Shown: in pieces, positions 1 to 14,285 of the stretch
Position numbering within the stretch: the first letter of the stretch is position 1
Layout of the letters: each line of letters begins with the position of its first letter
DNA from: Musa acuminata AAA Group
Lineage: Eukaryota > Streptophyta > Magnoliopsida > Zingiberales > Musaceae
Direction: 5' to 3'
Length of the DNA: 64,000 nucleotides
Assembly (NCBI RefSeq): GCF_036884655.1
Contig: NC_088359.1
Span: 16,490,001-16,554,000 of the forward strand
Program-made: the position numbers and the translations under genes
The notes under the pieces: generated by a model
What the model saw: only the letters and a program-made list of their open reading frames with translations
What the model was told of the DNA's origin: nothing
Database searches by the model: none

Positions 1-2
1 AA

Positions 3-2205
<2,203 letters not shown>

Positions 2206-5200
2206 GTTGGGTGGGTGTAGATAAAAACTAAACAAACATATATATGTATGTGTGAAAGAAATCGGAAATCCTGTTTTTGTTGGTTTCACATTATTCTTTC
2301 TCATTCCCCTTTCGACTTAGGACTTGAGTTTTCTGCCACATCTTTGGTTCTATTTTCTTTGAGATGGCAAAGGGGATTGCAAACTTTGTGTTTAGATATG
2401 TTTTAAGTAGGGTCATGTAATATGGGTATATGGCTGTAAATATATGACTGGTTTTAGGATACTGATGCAGTAAGGTGGATGCAACAAGTATTGTGGAATG
2501 ATATCTGAACCTTTCATGCATTTGGTGTGACTCCTGCCATCTTATCTCTAATATATCAAGTGTCCTGGTTTGTTTCTTGATTAACAATATTGGTGATCAA
2601 GAATCCAACAAATCAGTGGAGATTTGACATTTAAGTTCCACTGGCTCTGTGACTAATCTTGAGTTCCTCACATTTGACATAAAGTTCCACTCACATTAAG
2701 TTCCACAAGTCATCATCATCTACTTTTGCAGTCTCTCTAAACACGGTTGCATCCATATTTCCATTTGCATCTACAAATTGTACATCTTGCTTCATTGCAC
2801 TCGGTTTGTTTTCTGTCACTAAACATATATGTTGTCAAGGCTAGAAGAACCTCAGGATTGATACAACAACAATAAAATGTAATGTCTCGATTATTTAGAG
2901 TTATGTATATGCATTTCCTTCAATATTTAATTAGACCGAGAGATTTCAAACGTTTATTTATATTTTCTATTAAAATCATTTTAGGTCACTTTCCAAATCG
3001 TAGCAAAACTATATGTCCCAATTATTTAAGATTGACTATATTGATTTTTTTTTTAACTATATGGAAACTCATATTATCAGCTAAATTGAGTCTTTGGCTC
3101 GTTATAGATAGATCTTAGTGAAGTGATTTTAAGTTTTCCTATGCATTGTATCTTTCTTCTTATAAAGAATAGTAATTTTTTCATATCTTCTAACAGCCAC
3201 ATTTATTAGGGCTCCTTAGCATATATGGATATCATCATAGACGAGCCTCTCTCATCTTGTTTATATCTAATTATTCACACCACCAATATTGGTTCTCTGT
3301 CAAAAAAATAAAAAAAGAGAAAAAATATTAGTTTTATTTTTTTTAGAATATGCTTATACTATGTTTGATGATTTTTTTTTTCTTTTTTTATCTGCTATTA
3401 AAATTATATCTATAAATAAAAATATGTATCAATTATTATTGAAAGAAAAATCACAAGAATAATAAGTTATAATGTCTCAATTATTTAAAATCGGTAGCGA
3501 ACAATTTTTTTCCACTATTTAGTTTTTTTTAAGAAAAACATCTCATTTAACTAAATTATCTGATTTCTTATAATATGTTCATATTATATTATATGATTAT
3601 TTTTCATTTTATCTATTATCAAATCCATGCGCAACTGTTCATAAATGAAAACATGTATAATTTCTATTCGGGCCCCACGCAGAAGACGAGGCAATGAGCA
3701 AACAAACTTGCCTGTGCTGGTCATCCTCTTGGCTTGACTTGCTTGGCCATGTGACATGGAAGTGTTGTGAGCAGCAAGGCAAGAGAGGTTGTTGAGAACA
3801 TGAGGAGGCTATTAATTGCCTGTTGACTTCTAAGTAGCCAAGTCCTCCGTGGCTGCAGACAATCCATTCAATCTGCAAAAGCACTCGGAATCGGGATCTC
3901 CACAGAGAACAGGCAAATCAAGATTTGCTTTTGCTTTTGCTGTTGCCGAAGGAGCTTATGGTTCATTCAAGTTATAAGGTCAACGAAGAAAATAACAGCC
4001 TACTTTGATTCACGAGACTTCCATTAATGTAAGGAGGTTTTGAGACGATAAGTGTTGCATCAATTGAAGGTTCGATGTTACTACCATATTTGATATATAG
4101 GGATTTACTATTTTGGCCCTCCTCAATTCCATCTCTATGAAAGCTTTCCTAACCTTGATGTAAACAATTAAACAATTTATACGTTATGCATACGTAAGTT
4201 TAACTAATAGTCCTTGTAATATAGGGTAATTTTGAATTTGGTATCCGATCATTAATTCTTTCAATTGATATTTTATTATTCTTTAGTTTGTATACATTTG
4301 ACTATAAATTGAAGTTCTTGCTTAATGTCCTTTCCATTGCTATAAATTAGCTACATACATATTAATACGAGCATGGATGTACCATTCGAAATGGTATGAA
4401 ACATATGATACATATTAATCTACTAGCTGATTGTACCCACTATACTTATAATTTGATCGTTCCGATTGATATTAGTTAGTAGTAGTAAAAGCCAACCTAA
4501 CCAACATTTAAATCAAATCAACTTTCGACAGTCAATTTAACTGTTGGGCTCTTATTTAGACCCTTAAATCTTTCTTAAATGATCAGTGGGTCCTATTTTG
4601 ACCCTTTAAATCTTTCTCCTCTCCTCTGCTGCTCTTTCACTCTCTCACTCAATCCTATTCTCACTCGTTTAATCTTCATAATCGATTATTAGTAGAAATC
4701 GATCTCTTAACTTGAATAAAAACAAGGGTTAAAGCTTGAGTTTTAAAATTTCTCTTTAATTGAAGATATTTAGCTTCTTTCGATGTTTTAATTATTATTT
4801 CATATAGTTAAGGGGCATATTGATATATATTTTGGAAGACCGAGGGTGATAAAGGCTATATTCTATTTATTTATGACTTAACCTAAAAAAATTATTATTT
4901 ATAACTTAGATGCACTTTATTCTCATCGAAGTATAACTTATGTGCGAAGAAATTAGGAAGGAACAAAAAAAATCCTAAAACTAAATCTTGGGTCATTTTT
5001 TTATTTTTTTTATACATCAATATATAATATCAATCGATACTAATGAATAATTTTATTATTTATAATAAAATAGTAAGACTTACGTGAATAATATCAAAAG
5101 GATATTGTGAATTATTAGGATGAGTATATGGATTCTTAACAGAAACTAATTACTTAAAAAGTAAAAAATTTGAGAGATATCATCAAAATTAAGAACTTGA

Positions 5201-7740
5201 GCTTATATTGGGTCAACTCGAAGAAATATTTTTTATATATTTTTTATTATTTACATATAGTGAATTATTTAGATTGTTCACTATATTTTTTTAGTGTTAT
5301 TTCTTTCACCCTTTGTTATATGAACAGCCACTCGTACAAAATTAAGGAGGAGGGACTAAAGATGATAACGTGGGATAAAAATTCCCCAATAGGAAATTAA
5401 TTAATTTTTTTCAAATTTTAATAATGTGTATGATTAATCATGATGGTAATTAATTAGAAAAAGATAAAGATGCATTTAGGTAAGAAATGCAATACCATGT
5501 AGCCTTTTGGCTGAAACTTCTATTTGAATCCTCACTTACACAACCAAAAAAATGAGTAAGCTTTTATAAACATATGAAAACATAAAATTCTAAATGTTTA
5601 CGCAACCATAGTCTTTAGTGCCCTCTCATTCTTTTCCCATAACATGCCAAAAAAAATATCTTAAGTTTAAAAAAAAATTTTTTGCTTGTTAAGAATCCCT
5701 GAAACCTCCTATTGACAATGCAAGCTTCTTCTGCCTGTTTAAGTTGACTGGTTAAGACAATCATGGAAATGGAATTATTATTACACTCCTGAGAGTTAAA
5801 GTTTGGATATTGATTTTAGGAACACCCTCAATTATTTGTCAGAAAAACTATACTTATATTTGATTTTATGAGATGGATGGTTTGGAATACTTCTCTAAGC
5901 GGTGTTTCCAAAGGCATTAATTCTTCACTATTTTGAAGACCAAAAATCAATATAACACTCATTAAAAGACTCAAGCAAAGAAATCATAGTGACCTTTGTA
6001 GAGACTAGTAGGAAACTTCAAACATATTTTGGATTCTTGACTTATTGAGCTTTCCAATAATTTGTAATATATCTCATAAATGACTTAATATTCTGATTTT
6101 TAAGTAGATGTTTTGATTCTCATAAATAAACAACCTGCTAGATATCCCATGACAAATCATCTCTCCAAACAATTTTTTAATATTATTTGATTCAGATTTA
6201 ATTTGTACAACAATCTCAACTTGCATTATTACCCATCTTATGTAAAACAATATTTTCATATAAAAGTTTTTTTAATATTTTTTATTACACGAGAGAATAT
6301 TTATTTAAATATCTAATACAATAAATATGTTAAATTATTCAGGTTCATCTGTAGTACACATGAATGGACTAAATATAAATAAATTGATGAACTGGCCACT
6401 CGACGTAATCATTTAAGAGTAAAAAGCTCAATTCACTTACCCGTCCAATGACTGGAATAGACTGACTGGACCCACCAGGGACCCGCCACATCCTGACCGA
6501 GTAGTTGCGCAGTTGAATGATGCTTACTGAATACGTGGCTGCTCGCGAACGGTTGCGAAGCTCATTGCCCATGCTTTGGAGACCAGCCTATCTCAAAGAA
6601 CGTGCAATGCCTACGGACAAAGCTTGCGCGCAATGGCCAATATCTTTCTCGTTGGGTAAGTCGTGCGTGGGTGAAGTCGGGGACGTAACTCAGCGGAATT
6701 ATCCTGATTCTTGACTCATCATCGAAGACAATGCTAATTTTTTTCCACCGGATGAAAAATATAAAAATATACTACTGGTGTATTTTTTTAATAGCCTAAA
6801 GATAGCTGAGCGGGTAAGAAATGCCTTTATAGTAAAATAATAATAATAATTTTTGAGATTTTTCCGGTAAATTTTTAGAAATATTTTTTTTTTCTTTTCT
6901 TTTTTTTTTCTCAGAAAATAACATCTAGGGGAGGCGAGTATATAATCGAACGACGTCAGTGATATTGATGGCGATGATATCAGCCGAAAGCAACGTTAGC
7001 AATAAGATTAATTAAGAGCTTGAGGAAAAAAAGATTAAATCAATAATATTAGGTTATAATTAATATAGTAATATTTTATTATTTTTAAAAATTATCAATA
7101 TAAAGTGATTGTCAATAATAAAAAAATGTGAATACTAAATTTTTAAAAATCTCGAAATTTTATTTTTGATTTAAAAAAAAAGAAACGGTGAATAATAAGC
7201 GTAAAAAAATCCCGGAAATCAACCACGAGAACGATCCCGGGTGATGTCGGGCCGAGGAGCCGAGGGACGCATCGCGTCACCGCGGAGGTGTATCTTGGGT
7301 GATTCAGTGGAGGAGGGGAGCTGGAAGCACGCTTCCACTGGGAGTCAACGCGGGTTGTTGGAGAGAGGCCAGGTCAAGTTTTGTTGGACTTTTTCCTCCG
7401 GAACTGACCGCGCTATGAGCCCGATTTGACTGCTGCCTCGAGTCCGGAACAGCCCGGAGTCCCCATCCAGCGACGTCCCCGAGGCCACGAGTTCAAATTC
7501 CATCAGTAGATCGTAGCTCCTTGTGTGTCGGTTAACGCACCGAACAGAATCAGATGGCTTCTAATTGGCAAACTGAGGTGGGCTCCAACAAGAGATATTG
7601 CGATCCATCAGTGTCTACGAATGCCGATGATCATTTTTGTCTCTACGACGGGTGTGCTTTAATAGATTTTGTTAAGAGCGCGTTCTATTACAAGCGCGGT
7701 AGAAGATTAAAGAGACGGGGAGAGGAGTTCAGTTAAATTC
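2206..7740. other. Intergenic, AT-rich, no gene supported
   Basis: The first few hundred bases are presumably CDPK 3'UTR. The remainder is A/T-rich with many homopolymer runs. ORFs here are short, AT-driven and lack recognisable motifs or splice context. Two GC-richer patches (about 6390-6720 and 7200-7740) have no family resemblance that I can recognise; the second lies just upstream of the zinc-finger gene and may contribute to its promoter (an ACGTCA element occurs near 6953). Confidence 0.6.
2880..3500. repeat. Three dispersed copies of a short A/T-rich motif
   Basis: Versions of ATGTCTCAATTATTTA recur at about 2881, 3014 and 3471, each followed by a similar A/G-rich stretch. This suggests an old internally repetitive transposon remnant. 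No termini or target duplications were found. Confidence 0.35.
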
Positions 7741-7850
7741 TCGTTCCCCGAATTTCGCTTTTATTTCATTCCACGAGCGTTTCATATCGTCTCGATTTCC
7801 AAGCTACTTCTCACCTCTCTCCCTTCCCTCTGCGAGTCCGATCTCGGTCG

Positions 7851-8312
7851 ATGGAGGTCTGGTTGCGGGGTCGCCCGGACTTCGAGGTGCCCTTCGCCGC
7901 CTCCTGGCTCTGCTCATCCGACAGGTGAAGATTCGGTGGGGGTTTGGACTGATCCTCGGCCGTTTGGTGGTGAACTCGATCCATTCTTTGCTGCTCGCTC
8001 TACATCAGCTAAAGGAACTGGTGGGCTCTTCGGTTTTTTGGATCTTTATTGATAGTCATTTATCCATCTCGTTGTGTTTTGTGTGTTTGTCGATAGGAAT
8101 CTTGGGAATATTTTACTGATTTCTTCTGATTTTTCGGCGTTTTCCATACTTAATCCGCTTAATCTTGCTTGCAGCAAGAGAAAAGATTGAATCTTGTTCT
8201 ACAAATCTCTCGCAGGCCGATCTCCGGCGAACCGAAGCATGTGTGGCGGCCCCGAGCGCATAAGGCCTTAGTCGTTACCAACCTCGCGAGAAGAGAAGCC
8301 CAAGAACCCTAA
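7851..8312 (+). other. Upstream ORF, 25 codons unspliced or 56 codons if spliced
   Basis: ATG at 7851 opens a frame that stops at once in the putative intron (TGA at 7926). If 7925-8215 is removed it continues to TAA at 8310-8312. It ends 32 nt before the main ATG. Translation of this frame would be expected to reduce initiation at the main ORF. It could also be chance; conservation is the test. Confidence 0.4.
8239..8271 (+). other. Upstream ORF of 10 codons beginning MCGGPER
   Basis: ATG at 8239 reads MCGGPERIRP then TAG. It is out of frame with the main ORF. Several plant RR-TZF proteins begin with MCG, so this may be a relic or alternative form of the family's usual N terminus. Confidence 0.45.
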
Positions 8313-8344
8313 CTGTATCGGTGGTGGCTCCGCCGCCGAAAGCG

Positions 8345-10480
8345 ATGAACCACCTTGCCGTAGAGCCCGACGACTCGTTCTCGAACCTCCTCGAGCTCGC
8401 GGCGAATAACGATGTCGACGCCTTCAGGCGATCGCTCGACCGCGACCCGTCCGCCATCGACGAGTTCGGCCTTTGGTACGGGCGCGAGAAGGGCTCCAAC
8501 CGGATGGTCCTCGAGCGCCGCACCCCGCTTATGGTCGCCGCCACCTATGGCAGCCTCGACGTCCTCGGGTTACTCCTCTCGTTGACTTCTTCAGTCGACA
8601 TCAACCGTGCGGCTGCGCTCGACGGCACCACGGCCTTGCACTGCGCTGCCTCAGGCGGATCTCCGAGCGCTGCCGACGCCGTGAAGTTGGTGCTTTCTGC
8701 CGGTGCCAACCCCAACTCTGTCGACGCCAACGGCCACCGGCCTGCTGACGTAGTCGTCGTGCCTCCGAAGTTGCCTGATGTGAGGACTGCGCTGGAACAA
8801 CTCCTGGGGAGGAGCTCTAATGGTACAGTTGAAGATCACCAGCATTGTGCTCTTCGCGTGACAACGCGACTGTCGAGCTCGGATTCGCCGCCCCTGTCTT
8901 CCTATCCTGATGCGAACGGATCCCCATTCTCCCGTTCCGCTTCCTCTCCTGTGATGACTGCAAAGGCCCAAGAAATCCAGCCACCTGCTTTTCCGGAGAA
9001 GAAAGAGTACCCTGTGGATCCGTCGCTTCCGGACATCAAGAACAGCATCTACGCGACTGATGAGTTCCGGATGTACTCGTTCAAGGTGCGGCCATGTTCG
9101 AGGGCGTACTCCCATGACTGGACCGAGTGCCCCTTCGTCCATCCCGGCGAGAACGCTCGCCGGCGTGACCCAAGGAAGTATCACTACAGCTGCGTCCCGT
9201 GCCCTGACTTCCGGAAGGGTGCGTGCACGAGGGGCGACATGTGTGAGTATGCGCATGGGGTGTTTGAGTGTTGGCTTCACCCAGCGCAGTACCGCACGAG
9301 GCTCTGCAAGGACGGCACTAACTGCTCTCGCCGTGTCTGTTTCTTCGCCCATACTCGCGAAGAGCTCCGGCCTCTCTACGTGTCCACCGGCTCTGCTGTG
9401 CCATCTCCTCTGTCGTCGTGCTCCGCTGCGATGGAGGCGGTTGCTGCCATGGGCCTCATGCCTGGGTCGCCATCTTCGGTCTCCACCGCAATGCCTCCCT
9501 TCACGCAACCCGTGTCCCAGTCTGCCAACGGTGTCAGCCACTCTTCATTGGCATGGGCTCAGCCCAACGTGCCTGTGTTGCATCTTCCCGGGAGCAATCT
9601 CCAGGCGAGCAGACTGCGCTCGTCTCTCAGCGCAAGAGACATGCCTTCGGATGATTTTTCTGTGATGCATGAATGCGATGCTCAGCAGCTGATAGATGAT
9701 CTATGCTACACTCGTCTGAGCTCTTCTCTGGGGAGTCGGATGGCACCGTCGAAGACCCTTGCTCCGTCAAACCTTGATGATCTCTTCTCAGCTGAATTTG
9801 CCTCGTCTCCAAAATATAAATCTGACGAAGGGCCCTTTTTTTCTCCATCTCACAAGGCTGCTATTCTCGGTCAGTTTCAGCAGCAGCAGAGCCTGCTCTC
9901 GCCGATTAACACAGTGTTCTCGCCCAAAGCCACTGAAGGCCACCAGCTATCTCGTCGCTCAGCTCTGTTGCAGGCCTCACTTGGCCTTTCTTCGCCTGGC
10001 AGGATGTCCCCTAGAAGCATGGAACCCATCTCTCCCTTGAATTCTCATTCGAGTTTGTATGCTCACTGGGAGAAACAGCTGCAGACACCACGGAGCATGA
10101 GCTCTCGTGATCTTGGTTCTGGAACATCCTTGGTTGTAAGTTCTCCTGTTAATGCATCATGGTCAAACTGGGTGTCGTCGCCCTCTGGGACATTTGACTG
10201 GGGAGTGAATGGCGACGAGCTTGGTCTTCACAAGCAATGGCCGTTCTTTGAGCTGCAGGATAATGGTGAGGAACCTGATCTATCATGGGTCCACTCTTTG
10301 GTGAGAGAATCCCCACCTGAGAAAATAGGCACTGTGTCTGTATTGCTGCCTGGTCCTTCTAGATTGCAGCCTGCTAATGGAGTTGAGGGTTCCAATTCAG
10401 ATAGTCAGCCTGACAGCCTTGATGAAGCTGCAGTCGTTGGTGCCTTTGAGCAGATGCAGCTTGATCAAATGGTACCCTAG
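8345..10480 (+). CDS. Ankyrin-repeat, RR-type tandem CCCH zinc-finger protein
   Basis: 711-residue protein of the plant RR-TZF family (Arabidopsis TZF7-11/C3H group, rice OsTZF relatives), whose members bind RNA, shuttle between nucleus and cytoplasmic granules and act in hormone and stress responses. Two ankyrin repeats lie at about residues 57-130 (RTPLMVAATYGSLDVL; TTALHCAASGG). A conserved arginine-rich region (C..H..C..H, about 249-285) precedes the tandem finger at about 286-336. The finger spacing is CX7CX5CX3H-X16-CX5CX4CX3H, exactly the plant RR-TZF pattern. The Ser/Pro-rich C terminus includes the family motifs around LHLPGSNLQASRLRSSLSAR and DLFSAEF. The frame is open upstream to a GTG at 8321, but the first in-frame ATG is 8345, so I start there. 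The coding part has no intron, is GC-rich and undamaged. Upstream ORFs suggest translational control. Confidence 0.95.
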   Translation: MNHLAVEPDDSFSNLLELAANNDVDAFRRSLDRDPSAIDEFGLWYGREKGSNRMVLERRTPLMVAATYGSLDVLGLLLSLTSSVDINRAAALDGTTALHCAASGGSPSAADAVKLVLSAGANPNSVDANGHRPADVVVVPPKLPDVRTALEQLLGRSSNGTVEDHQHCALRVTTRLSSSDSPPLSSYPDANGSPFSRSASSPVMTAKAQEIQPPAFPEKKEYPVDPSLPDIKNSIYATDEFRMYSFKVRPCSRAYSHDWTECPFVHPGENARRRDPRKYHYSCVPCPDFRKGACTRGDMCEYAHGVFECWLHPAQYRTRLCKDGTNCSRRVCFFAHTREELRPLYVSTGSAVPSPLSSCSAAMEAVAAMGLMPGSPSSVSTAMPPFTQPVSQSANGVSHSSLAWAQPNVPVLHLPGSNLQASRLRSSLSARDMPSDDFSVMHECDAQQLIDDLCYTRLSSSLGSRMAPSKTLAPSNLDDLFSAEFASSPKYKSDEGPFFSPSHKAAILGQFQQQQSLLSPINTVFSPKATEGHQLSRRSALLQASLGLSSPGRMSPRSMEPISPLNSHSSLYAHWEKQLQTPRSMSSRDLGSGTSLVVSSPVNASWSNWVSSPSGTFDWGVNGDELGLHKQWPFFELQDNGEEPDLSWVHSLVRESPPEKIGTVSVLLPGPSRLQPANGVEGSNSDSQPDSLDEAAVVGAFEQMQLDQMVP

Positions 10481-11874
10481 CAAGTGTCAATTTTTTGCTG
10501 AACTGCTGGTATTTGGTAGTGGCTGATGACCTAAGTAAATAATATTTTTTGGTTTATTGAAAAGGTGAATTAGGTGAAAGAAGCTGAAGGTTTAATTTTT
10601 AGAGATTTATTTTATTTTGAAACAAGTTTATTATTACTTTACGTTGTTTAGAAAAGACCAAAAATATTGAAGGGACCTCATCGTTGGGTTATTTCAATTC
10701 TGCCCAGGTTGACTTCTTGTCTATTTCAATTTTCTTTACTCTTTTTCCCCATTGGTTCTTAATTTCTAAACCCAAGTCTTTTATGTTTCATGGCCATGAA
10801 ACTTGTGTAGCTCCTATCTGCTTCTTTTTGGGGTCAAATTTCTCATTTCTTTGTCATAATGCTGTTTGTCTTGGTGATATGGTGTTGAGTCAAGATTAGA
10901 CTCTCTTAGGGTTTCATATGTTATGGATTTGACTAAATCTTTTGTTTCTGGGAGAAGAAAACAAATGGGATGTGTAATCAAGTGCCGAAAAAGGGACTGG
11001 ATAACCATGGTTGTTCTGGTGGATCCAATTGTAGAAAAGAAATGTTGCACAAGATTCTGTGTCTGATGTAATCTCTAGTTGAACTAAAATGCTATTATTC
11101 AATTCAATTATATTCTGTTGTTCTGTTCATGTTTTGTTGCACACTATTTGGAGGTTGCCTTCATGCACGTATATATAATGTCTTGATTGCTTGCTTTGGA
11201 GGCACTCTTATGTGCTTTTTATGCCAGAGTCTTGATCCTTGATTTCTGAGCTAATATTGTAAATACTGGGTCTATCCTAATTCTTGGAATGAGAAGCTTT
11301 CCTGGTTAAACTTTACCAAATTCTTCTTTTATTTTGTTATCTTTGGAAGCTTGTAGGGTAGGCTATGGCATTCAAACCTGTGTCAGGATTTCTTGTATTA
11401 TTGTGAAGCTTCTTGGAATTAATTGTTTAATGAACATGACCATGTGAGGCCCCTGAAGCAAGACTTTTTTAGCCATCTATCACATGGCCCTCCACACTCA
11501 TATGATAACCTCTGTTGAATGTTCTGGATTCCCTTCCAAGTCATATGATATCGTAATATATTGTGTTGTTATCCCAATGCAGGAAAAACATAATCATATC
11601 ATGATCTGCCTTGGCTTCTCTTTAGACTTGTTGTTTTTGCTTTTCCATACTACTTAGAGGAGTGGCGCAAGCATGGCTGTTGTCTGGATGCCAAATTCTT
11701 GTCAACATCATAATTAAGATGCATCCAGTCTGATACTGAGTAGCTTGTTCATTGTCTTATGTGATAATTTAATGGTGTTTAAAATAGTTATGCCACACTG
11801 TGGTTGAACATGGAAGGAATCCATTAATTAAGATGGAGACTACAGTTAAATTCTCACATTATTGTCGATGAATT
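10481..11874. other. 3'UTR and intergenic
   Basis: T-rich sequence after the TAG, with several AATAAA-like stretches (for example AAATAATATT near 10536). The exact cleavage site is unclear. No coding frame is supported. Confidence 0.5.
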
Positions 11875-12527
11875 GAAAGCTTTGCTTAGATAGGTTGTCC
11901 TGCACTTGAGCTGGAGAATACAGTGAAGTTCTTAACATTCAGTAGTTTGCTTTTTTGTCAGAAATTTCTTCACCATCTGGTGGTATTGGATCAGTACCCT
12001 CAAATGATTGGACTGAAAGCTTGCTCCAGTATTGTGTAAGCTTTATAGGGCGCATCTCATTCCTCAAGATGAAATCCCCCGGGTGTCACTGGTTGAACTG
12101 TTGCATGATTTCATATCTCCATGCGACATCAGAATTTGTTCTGTGATTTTTGTCGCTATGCTATGTGAATCTGAGCCTACTTGTCAATGGATCGAAAGCT
12201 TTGCTTAGATAAGTGACTCTGTGCAGTTGTTTTCAGTATCTGCAAGGCTTGACATGAAAGCTTGCTTTTTTGAGACCTACGTCTTCCATATCTGCTGGTG
12301 ATGGATCAGTAGGTCTCGGACTCTTTATGAATTGAATCGAAAGCGTGCTTCTGATCTGATCTGAGAATAGTGTCGGGTGAATTTTATAGGTTGCAAACCC
12401 TAGTTTTTGGGGCATCTCATGTCTCGCAGGATGGAATCCTTCTCTGAGCGATCTGAGATAACTGCATGTGGCATCAGAATTTGTCCTGTGACTTCGTCAC
12501 TGCGCTATGTGAATCTGACCTATTTCA
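11875..12527. repeat. Diverged tandem duplication, unit about 320-345 bp
   Basis: Two copies in direct order share landmarks in the same sequence: GAAAGCTTTGCTTAGATA at 11875 and 12193; a GATCAGTA stretch; GCATCTCAT; CATCAGAATTTGT at 12127 and 12472; and CTATGTGAATCTGA near 12161 and 12509. Spacing drifts from about 318 to 345 bp through small indels. No coding signal; origin unknown. Confidence 0.7.
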
Positions 12528-13355
12528 AAGCTCCAAACCACAGAGATTAGATGCCCTGATCCACCACAGATCCAATAATCATTTTCTTGTATTATTAAAT
12601 CTTACTATATAGGTTTTTTATTGAAAACTTTTCTTTAGACAAAAGCCAAGCTGATATATTCTCTTCAACTTTTGGGCAAATTTTGATTGGATTCCTAAAC
12701 TTCAAATTTTCTGACTTGATTAATATTTCAATCAACTCCTTTACCAGCCAGCATGGTTACAGAAATATTTGATTTCTAAACCTTTGCTATTCAGGTCTAA
12801 GTGAAGCTCTTTTTTTTTTTTTTTTTTGAATCATAACAATCACATAATTTTTCTTATTCACACATTCATGATAGTTATCGATAGACAATAATCAATAAAA
12901 ACTAATCATAAAATCTGATTAAAATGTTTATTGAACTTTAAGAAGTCAACAAGGATTAAAAATTGCCCAAGACTTCAATGACCAAAGAAAAGAAAGGGCT
13001 AATTCTCTGCCATTTAAAGTATTTAAGAAGAATTATATATATAATTGTTATTGATCAAATACAATTTTTTTTTTACATTTACAAAATTACGAATAAAATT
13101 ATGCTAATAAAAAGGGGATTTTTTTATATGTATTTTACTCTTTTTTTATTTTGTCTTTCATCCTATACAGATCCTGCCTTCACATTTATTGTCCTAAATC
13201 AGATATCTTGTACACGCCACAAACGAAAAGTGAACACCAAATATATGGATGTCAGCACAAAGCAAAAGATAAAAAAGAAAGAACATAATTTTAATGCAGA
13301 AAAAGAGATCCATTTTGTGATATAACCCATAAAATTTACTTCTTAGAGTGTACAG
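12528..13355. other. Intergenic, AT-rich with a long T tract
   Basis: Contains an uninterrupted T tract near 12811-12828. One AT-driven frame of 120 codons (12963-13325) is mostly Ile/Phe/Lys/Tyr without family features, and I do not call it a gene. Confidence 0.5.
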
Positions 13356-13628
13356 GTAGCAACTACAGCTGTGCAGTATGATCTTTCCACACTTCTACAA
13401 TGGATGTGGACAAAAAGAGAAGCATTTGGATTACGACCTGTTACTTTTTTGCCTGTGCATGGTTCAACAGTGTTTGATATGACTTATGAGACTGTCCAAG
13501 TTCAGATGGAATGGGCAGCTCGTCCGCTCTTGGAGTGTACTTAATGCCGCTCTTGGAGTGTACTTAATGCTGTCATTGTTGATGATACATCAGTATCACT
13601 GGCAGTAGCTCGAGAAAAGTCCATGTGA
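13356..13628 (+). pseudogene. Unidentified exon-like coding fragment, one internal stop
   Basis: After an acceptor-like TGTACAG the frame is open for 62 codons with balanced composition (for example LLQWMWTKREAFGLRPVTF and FDMTYETVQVQMEW). It meets TAA at 13542 and then continues in the same frame to TGA at 13626. The TAA lies inside a 23-bp tandem duplication, which may have caused it. It has no start codon of its own, so it looks like the 3' exon of a broken or captured gene. I do not recognise the protein. Confidence 0.4.
13524..13569. repeat. Perfect 23-bp tandem duplication
   Basis: The unit beginning CCGCTCTTGGAGTG occurs at 13524-13546 and immediately again at 13547-13569. Its length is not a multiple of three, so it changes any reading frame across it. 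Confidence 0.9.
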
Positions 13629-14285
13629 GACGTGTCATCCCTCATCCATATAGTTGGCCTGGCGAGCAGTAGAAAGTGTCAGAAAGAATAAACGTCGAAG
13701 GAGGATATTAAATTTGTCTTCTATCCAAATTCAAATTTACTTATATATATAGTTTTATATAAATTTCGAAGAATTACTCTCATTTCTTCTTTTTCATCCA
13801 TCTAGAAGAAATTCAGTAGTAATTAAAGTATTTTCTTACATTCTTTCTGATTAAAATCTAATTTTCATAATTCCTTTTCACCATAAAAGAATATTTTCAT
13901 AATTAAATTTCTTATCTTCGAAGGCAGATCTAGAAATCCAAAAATATATAGACATCAACGGTAAATTGGATCATATAACAAGTTTGGATCATCTACTGCC
14001 TTGATAAACCTACATGCATGCATCTCACAGTCTCATGAGGACTCTAGGTTTTTCTCTTCCTCAGCTTGTTCCTAGTGTTCTTGTGAATAGTTCTATAACT
14101 AGAAGTATTGGCTTTGTTTGGAGAGTCTTGAGATCCAAATGTGCTGCGAAGTGTGTTCCACGCCTAGTGCCAGGTTCTCATGGTGTGGAATCAATTCATT
14201 CGTTTGAGAGTGATAAGATGTATTTTGGGCTCAAGATACGTCACAGTTGATGCTACACGTCAAGTCAGAATTTGTATCAAGACGC
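13629..14285. other. No gene seen
   Basis: AT-rich to about 13960, then mixed composition. It may include degraded transposon sequence bordering the Gypsy LTR. Nothing specific can be supported. Confidence 0.4.

Larger units (their letters stand above)
7741..8344 (+). promoter_or_regulatory. 5' leader of the zinc-finger gene with a probable 5'UTR intron
   Basis: A pyrimidine-rich stretch (about 7795-7830, CTTCTCACCTCTCTCCCTTCC) looks like a plant leader or Y-patch. A good donor, CAG|GTGAAG, occurs at 7924/7925. Two possible acceptors follow: TTGCTTGCAG ending 8174 and ATCTCTCGCAG ending 8215. The sequence between is T-rich like an intron. No clear TATA box was seen. Transcription start is inferred, not shown. 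Confidence 0.55.

Noticed and set aside
2206..7740. Possible tRNA or other small RNA genes in the intergenic DNA
   Set aside because: I found no cloverleaf with A and B boxes by eye; a dedicated search would be needed to exclude them.
8321..8344. GTG start of the zinc-finger frame at 8321
   Set aside because: Plant nuclear genes initiate at AUG; the first in-frame ATG is 8345.
8651..9541. 296-codon frame on the minus strand of the zinc-finger gene
   Set aside because: Shadow of a GC-rich coding exon with strong third-position bias; Arg/Gly-rich with no domain.
9060..9665. 201-codon plus-strand frame overlapping the zinc-finger CDS
   Set aside because: Out-of-frame shadow of the same exon.
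12963..13325. 120-codon frame rich in Ile, Phe and Lys
   Set aside because: A/T-driven composition, no motifs, not near a promoter or splice site.
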